In this document: positions 22,945 through 25,563 of the stretch, piece after piece
Layout: the number at the start of each line of letters is the position of its first letter
Numbering within the stretch: the first letter of the stretch is position 1
Source: a virus
DNA: 25,563 nucleotides
IMG/VR virus record: IMGVR_UViG_3300021961_000574
Location: 1 to 25,563 of that record
Direction: 5' to 3' (one strand)
Program-made: the position numbers and the translations under genes
The notes under the pieces: generated by a model
Databases searched by the model: none
Told to the model about the DNA's origin: nothing
The model's input: the letters and a program-made list of their open reading frames with translations, nothing else

Positions 22945-24600
22945 ATGCCAGCCGATTCATCTTCTAATACCATTGAAAATTTCCTTAATGAAAGGATTTC
23001 TACAGCAACAACGCAGGAAGAGGTGCATTTAGAAAGAATTATTGTTCTAGATAATGCTAAAAATGAATACGTTGATGCAATAAGAAGAATAGACACCACA
23101 CTACTATCCACAGTTGATGAGGTAAATGATAGCATCTATGCAGTGAATGATGCATATCAAAATAGAATTGACACTGGTTGTCGCACAGATTTATTCTGGA
23201 GATTGGTTGGTATCTCTTCGCAAAGTAACACTGTCAGTAATCCTGGAGGTAGAACTCTTAGTCCGCCTCAATACAATTATACATATGAATGTGTAAGAAT
23301 ATCACCTACTGGGTATCCGTCTGTTGGAGATCCACCACCACCATTCAACCCATTTTCTTTATCTGCTGCTTCTAGAATTGTTAGTTCTGGTCCAGGTCTT
23401 GGAAATACTATAGGCGTCAGTACAACTACAGTTGAGTATGTTGCAGATACTCAGGGAACTCATGAGAGTGTTCCATTAGACGATCTTTTTGGTTTTCAAC
23501 CAGTTAATCTTTATTCTTTGAAAATGTATGATGAACCCTATACGATTGATATAGGTGATACTTTTGTCACATCTTTTATTGGAACTTGTGGAATAGGAAC
23601 AAATATTGTAATTGCAATGACACCAAATATATCTGGTGGAATTAGTAATATTACACCAGGACAACTTTTGATTTGTGATAAACCAAATGTCTTTAATACT
23701 GACGCATACGTAATCACTGGAGTTAGTACTGCTACGGCTAATTTAAGCGGAATTAATACCACAAATCCAGATTCTATGAGAGAAGTTGTTGTTCCAAAAC
23801 TTATTTTAGATGATAATACAATTCAACCAGTATTTGCCCCTGAAGATGATGGAAATTATGTAACCTTTACTGTCCTCTCAAATCCTGATTCTATTTCGGA
23901 TCTTGGGCTTTCTAGTGATGCTCAACCATATGTTCCCCAAAGAATCAAATGTCCAATGACTTCTTCGGACAGAGGTAAGGGAGTTAGAATTGAATTTGAT
24001 AACTCTGGAGCTGCAAGTGGAACTCGTACTTGGAATCAATTTTTAGAAGGACAAACCGACCCCGACGCAAGAATTAGTGGAAATAATGAAAGTGAATTGA
24101 GAAGATCTATTAGGGAAAATATAGTTAGAGAACCTGTTTTGGGTGGTGGTAAAGTATTCAATAAACTTGGATTTAGAGTTGCTCCCGTAATTTATACTAA
24201 TACTGACAGAACACAATACAGATTTGCAAGAGAAGGTGAGACAGTTGTTTTGAGAGCTCGCATGGGTCAACCATCAATCCCTTCAATTTTTGATTTTTAT
24301 GGTTTTGGTAGAACTCAAGACTCTGCAGGTGTTATAGAACTTCCCTTGTGTAGTGGATCAACAAACAGTTTGCTTCGTGATGCTCAAGACGTATCGGATA
24401 GAATTATAGCAGGAGTTGCGAGCACTACGATACAAGATAACATAACCGTTGCAAATATGTTAAGAGATGATTTGAATGATATTAACATCAGAATTTGGAG
24501 CGAAAGACAATTACTTGGAGATGCTCAACAAAGACAATCAACATATAGACAAAGAAGAACTCTAGTTCAAGGTAACAGATCAACAATTGACGGTAACTAA
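22945..24600 (+). CDS. Virion structural protein (551 aa)
   Basis: A 551-aa protein of unknown function. Both ends look like helical coiled coils: residues about 8-75 (TQEEVHLERIIVLDNAKNEY) and the last 70 (MLRDDLNDINIRIWSERQLL, then Gln/Arg-rich). The middle is beta-rich with many Ser, Gly, Thr and Pro residues and has little charge (TFVTSFIGTCGIGTNIVIAM, ITPGQLLICDKPNVF). This layout suggests a trimeric or elongated tail or fibre component. It has its own late promoter box and is followed after 2 nt by the stand-alone GPE/YRG-domain gene. I recognise no T4 homologue. Confidence 0.75.
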   Translation: MPADSSSNTIENFLNERISTATTQEEVHLERIIVLDNAKNEYVDAIRRIDTTLLSTVDEVNDSIYAVNDAYQNRIDTGCRTDLFWRLVGISSQSNTVSNPGGRTLSPPQYNYTYECVRISPTGYPSVGDPPPPFNPFSLSAASRIVSSGPGLGNTIGVSTTTVEYVADTQGTHESVPLDDLFGFQPVNLYSLKMYDEPYTIDIGDTFVTSFIGTCGIGTNIVIAMTPNISGGISNITPGQLLICDKPNVFNTDAYVITGVSTATANLSGINTTNPDSMREVVVPKLILDDNTIQPVFAPEDDGNYVTFTVLSNPDSISDLGLSSDAQPYVPQRIKCPMTSSDRGKGVRIEFDNSGAASGTRTWNQFLEGQTDPDARISGNNESELRRSIRENIVREPVLGGGKVFNKLGFRVAPVIYTNTDRTQYRFAREGETVVLRARMGQPSIPSIFDFYGFGRTQDSAGVIELPLCSGSTNSLLRDAQDVSDRIIAGVASTTIQDNITVANMLRDDLNDINIRIWSERQLLGDAQQRQSTYRQRRTLVQGNRSTIDGN

Positions 24601-24602
24601 AA

Positions 24603-24935
24603 ATGAAAATTCAACATCCATTAACTAAAGGATACAGTCTAAATTACGAAAGTCTTTCTGGACCTGAAAATGCTGTTTTTTATCGTGGAAAGGTCACTGG
24701 AAAAACAGAAATTACACTTCCAAATTACTGGACAGAATTGGTTGATGAAAGAACAATTTCTGTCCATATCACTCCAATTGGAGCACATCAGGATATTATA
24801 GTAAAAAGAGTCGGTCAGAATCGTGTTTGGTTGCAATCAAAAAGCGGTATTCCCATCAACTGTTACTACCTCGTGATGGGAGAGCGTCGTGATGTGCCGA
24901 AATTGGTGCCTGAGCAACCCTTGACAGAGGGGTGA
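24603..24935 (+). CDS. Stand-alone GPE/YRG virion domain protein (110 aa)
   Basis: A 110-aa protein consisting almost wholly of the domain that ends the 369-aa virion protein: HP near the front, LSGPENAVFYRG, ITLPNYWTELV, ISVHITPIGAHQ, SGIPINCYYLVMGERRD. The shared residues run in the same order along the full length, so homology is evident by eye. It may cap or extend the neighbouring 551-aa protein, or compete with the fused domain. It is the last gene of the late tail operon, and its final codons overlap an early sigma70 promoter for the next transcript. Confidence 0.78.
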   Translation: MKIQHPLTKGYSLNYESLSGPENAVFYRGKVTGKTEITLPNYWTELVDERTISVHITPIGAHQDIIVKRVGQNRVWLQSKSGIPINCYYLVMGERRDVPKLVPEQPLTEG

Positions 24936-24949
24936 CCCCGTGCTATGAT
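24921..24949 (+). promoter_or_regulatory. Strong sigma70-type early promoter with palindromic spacer
   Basis: TTGACA (24921-24926) is a perfect -35 and TATGAT (24944-24949) a near-perfect -10, with an optimal 17-nt spacer. The predicted start is about 24956, some 19 nt before the next ATG. The spacer holds a perfect inverted repeat, GGGGT-G-ACCCC (24929-24939), and includes the stop codon of the 110-aa gene. Host RNA polymerase should use this promoter early. The palindrome could be an operator. Confidence 0.85.
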
Positions 24950-24974
24950 ACATGGGTAATCAACGGACGACTGA

Positions 24975-25157
24975 ATGCAAGACGAGTACCTGACCCGCTG
25001 CGTGGTGGATCCTATCAAGCGTACAGTATATCTGTATTCTAATGAGGGTGATGAGAAGCAAGTTACATGCGAAACCGTGGAGCAATTTATGAACGTGCTT
25101 GAAGTTGTGCGTGCTACTTGTGATGAAGACGTGCTTGCATATTCAAGTCCACTCTGA
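24975..25157 (+). CDS. Small hypothetical protein (60 aa), early
   Basis: A 60-aa acidic protein (MQDEYLTRCVVDPIKRTVYL, then VTCETVEQFMNVLEVVRATC). It is predicted to be a small alpha/beta protein: two strands in the first 30 residues and one long helix after. GGA at 24965-24967 gives a weak ribosome site. The sigma70 promoter directly upstream marks it as an early gene, in contrast to the late genes before it. I recognise no function. GC content here appears higher than in the tail genes. Confidence 0.75.
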   Translation: MQDEYLTRCVVDPIKRTVYLYSNEGDEKQVTCETVEQFMNVLEVVRATCDEDVLAYSSPL

Positions 25158-25233
25158 GGGAAAAACGACTTTTAATTCCATTTTTGGGGGAAAAAATCTC
25201 CGGCAAAAATACTCACACGATACTTTTTTCAAA

Positions 25234-25440
25234 ATGGGTCTTTTAAAGATTAATAAGGCAGCACTTTACGAACATCCTGTGAAAACTACTCCTCAGAATG
25301 TTCAAGAAGCAAATGAAGCACTCTTTACCGCAAAGTGGAATCTACCAAAAGCAGCAAAACATTGCGGAATGACACAAAAAGAAATGAAGTTGACTTTCTG
25401 GGAGTATCTCAAGTATAATCCTGTTACTTACCAAGTGTAA
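25234..25440 (+). CDS. Small helix-turn-helix-like protein (68 aa)
   Basis: A 68-aa protein from ATG 25234. The stretch ALFTAKWNLPKAAKHCGMTQ, continuing KEMKLTFWEYL, has the spacing of a helix-turn-helix of the Fis/HTH_8 type: an AA in the first helix, CGM at the turn, then the recognition helix. It is probably a small DNA-binding regulator expressed early. The frame is open further upstream to 25099, but this start fits the domain, and the upstream part overlaps the 60-aa gene with unlikely composition. No good ribosome site is seen, which leaves the exact start uncertain. The 76-nt gap before it (25158-25233) holds an AT-rich hairpin, ATTTTT-GGGGGA-AAAAAT, and no clear promoter. Confidence 0.65.
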   Translation: MGLLKINKAALYEHPVKTTPQNVQEANEALFTAKWNLPKAAKHCGMTQKEMKLTFWEYLKYNPVTYQV

Positions 25441-25447
25441 GTTTTTT
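25426..25447 (+). terminator. Weak candidate terminator before the tRNA
   Basis: ACTTAC (25426-25431) pairs with GTAAGT (25437-25442) around a 5-nt loop and is followed by T residues to 25447. The stem is only 6 bp and AT-rich, and the tRNA starts at the next base, so read-through or RNA processing is as likely as termination. Confidence 0.3.
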
Positions 25448-25532
25448 GGGAGCGTGGCGGAATCGGTAGACGCACCGGACTTAAAATCCGTTGGGAGTAA
25501 ATCCTGTGGGGGTTCAAGTCCCCCCGCTCCTA
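25448..25532 (+). tRNA. tRNA-Leu(UAA)
   Basis: An 85-nt tRNA with a long variable arm, typical of Leu. The acceptor stem is GGGAGCG (25448-25454) with CGCTCCT (25525-25531), the first pair a G-U wobble, and the discriminator is A25532. The D arm holds GCG...CGC with AATCGGTAGA. The anticodon loop is CTTAAAA, with anticodon TAA at 25482-25484 reading UUA. The variable arm has GGA/TCC, and the T arm is GGGGG-TTCAAGT-CCCCC. The top anticodon-stem pair is a C-U mismatch. No CCA is encoded. There is no intron, although some cyanobacterial tRNA-Leu(UAA) genes carry a group I intron in the anticodon. It could offset the high UUA use of the AT-rich phage genome. Confidence 0.97.
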
Positions 25533-25533
25533 T

Positions 25534-25546
25534 GAGGTTCAACCTC
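25534..25546 (+). repeat. Short inverted repeat after the tRNA
   Basis: GAGGTT-C-AACCTC is a perfect 13-nt inverted repeat starting two bases after the tRNA. As a hairpin it would have a 4-bp stem (GAGG/CCTC) with a TTCAA loop. It could assist 3' processing of the tRNA, but there is no T-run, so it is not an intrinsic terminator. Confidence 0.5.
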
Positions 25547-25563
25547 TAAATACTCAAAAGTAA

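Noticed and set aside
25180-25197. ATTTTT-GGGGGA-AAAAAT hairpin before the HTH-like gene
   Set aside because: An all-AT stem without a following T-run; too weak to call a terminator or riboswitch.
1-25563. CRISPR array, insertion sequence, integrase or attachment site
   Set aside because: No spaced direct repeats, transposase or integrase motifs were seen. The tRNA gene is complete and not flanked by a duplicated 3' end within the window.

Overview
This window is a piece of the genome of a T4-like contractile-tailed cyanophage (a cyanomyovirus, probably infecting marine Synechococcus or Prochlorococcus). The DNA is AT-rich and genes are packed with 1-4 nt overlaps or gaps. The gene set is the T4 core (33, 59, 32, 53, 48, 4, 26, 27, with weaker 54 and 5 matches) mixed with cyanophage-typical genes: ThyX, PhoH, a DUF1825-like protein and a CP12-like protein.

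Layout. (1) 1-4339, plus strand, DNA metabolism and late control: the end of thyX, a small FmdB-like protein starting with TTG, phoH, a RecB/MGME1-like nuclease, gp33 (late transcription co-activator), gp59 (helicase loader), a DUF1825-like protein and gp32 (ssDNA-binding protein). (2) 4340-7135, minus strand: gp53, gp48, an unassigned 145-aa protein and gp4. The gp32 and gp53 stop codons abut exactly, and a strong terminator for the gp32 side lies inside the gp53 coding sequence. (3) 7167-24935, plus strand, tail and baseplate: gp54-like, gp26, a short ORF reached by a likely -1 frameshift, two large related tape-measure-like proteins (the second with peptidoglycan hydrolase domains), gp27-like hub, a CP12-like protein, a giant gp5-like protein with five ~60-aa repeats, a beta-helical spike-like protein, two virion proteins, a 2OG-Fe(II) oxygenase and a small stand-alone domain protein. 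(4) 24921-25532: an early-type locus with a near-perfect sigma70 promoter, two small genes (one HTH-like) and tRNA-Leu(UAA).

How it works together. gp33 acts with a late sigma factor (not in this window) on NATAAATA late promoters. Five such boxes sit 20-26 nt before start codons of late genes here, on both strands. gp32, gp59 and the nuclease serve replication and recombination. The tail genes build a baseplate (53, 48, 54, 27, 5) and a tail whose length is set by tape-measure proteins, which need chaperones; the gp26/frameshift product is the best candidate chaperone.

Most notable signals: a dnaX-like -1 frameshift cassette (GGAGGG, then A AAT TTT TTC) at the end of gene 26, immediately upstream of the tape-measure-like gene; a candidate H-type pseudoknot just over 40 nt upstream of gene 32, mirroring the T4 autoregulatory element; a CP12 C-terminal motif in a small tail-cluster gene; a gp32 without its zinc-ligand cysteines; and a virion domain found both fused and stand-alone. 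All calls are from reading the sequence; no database search was run.
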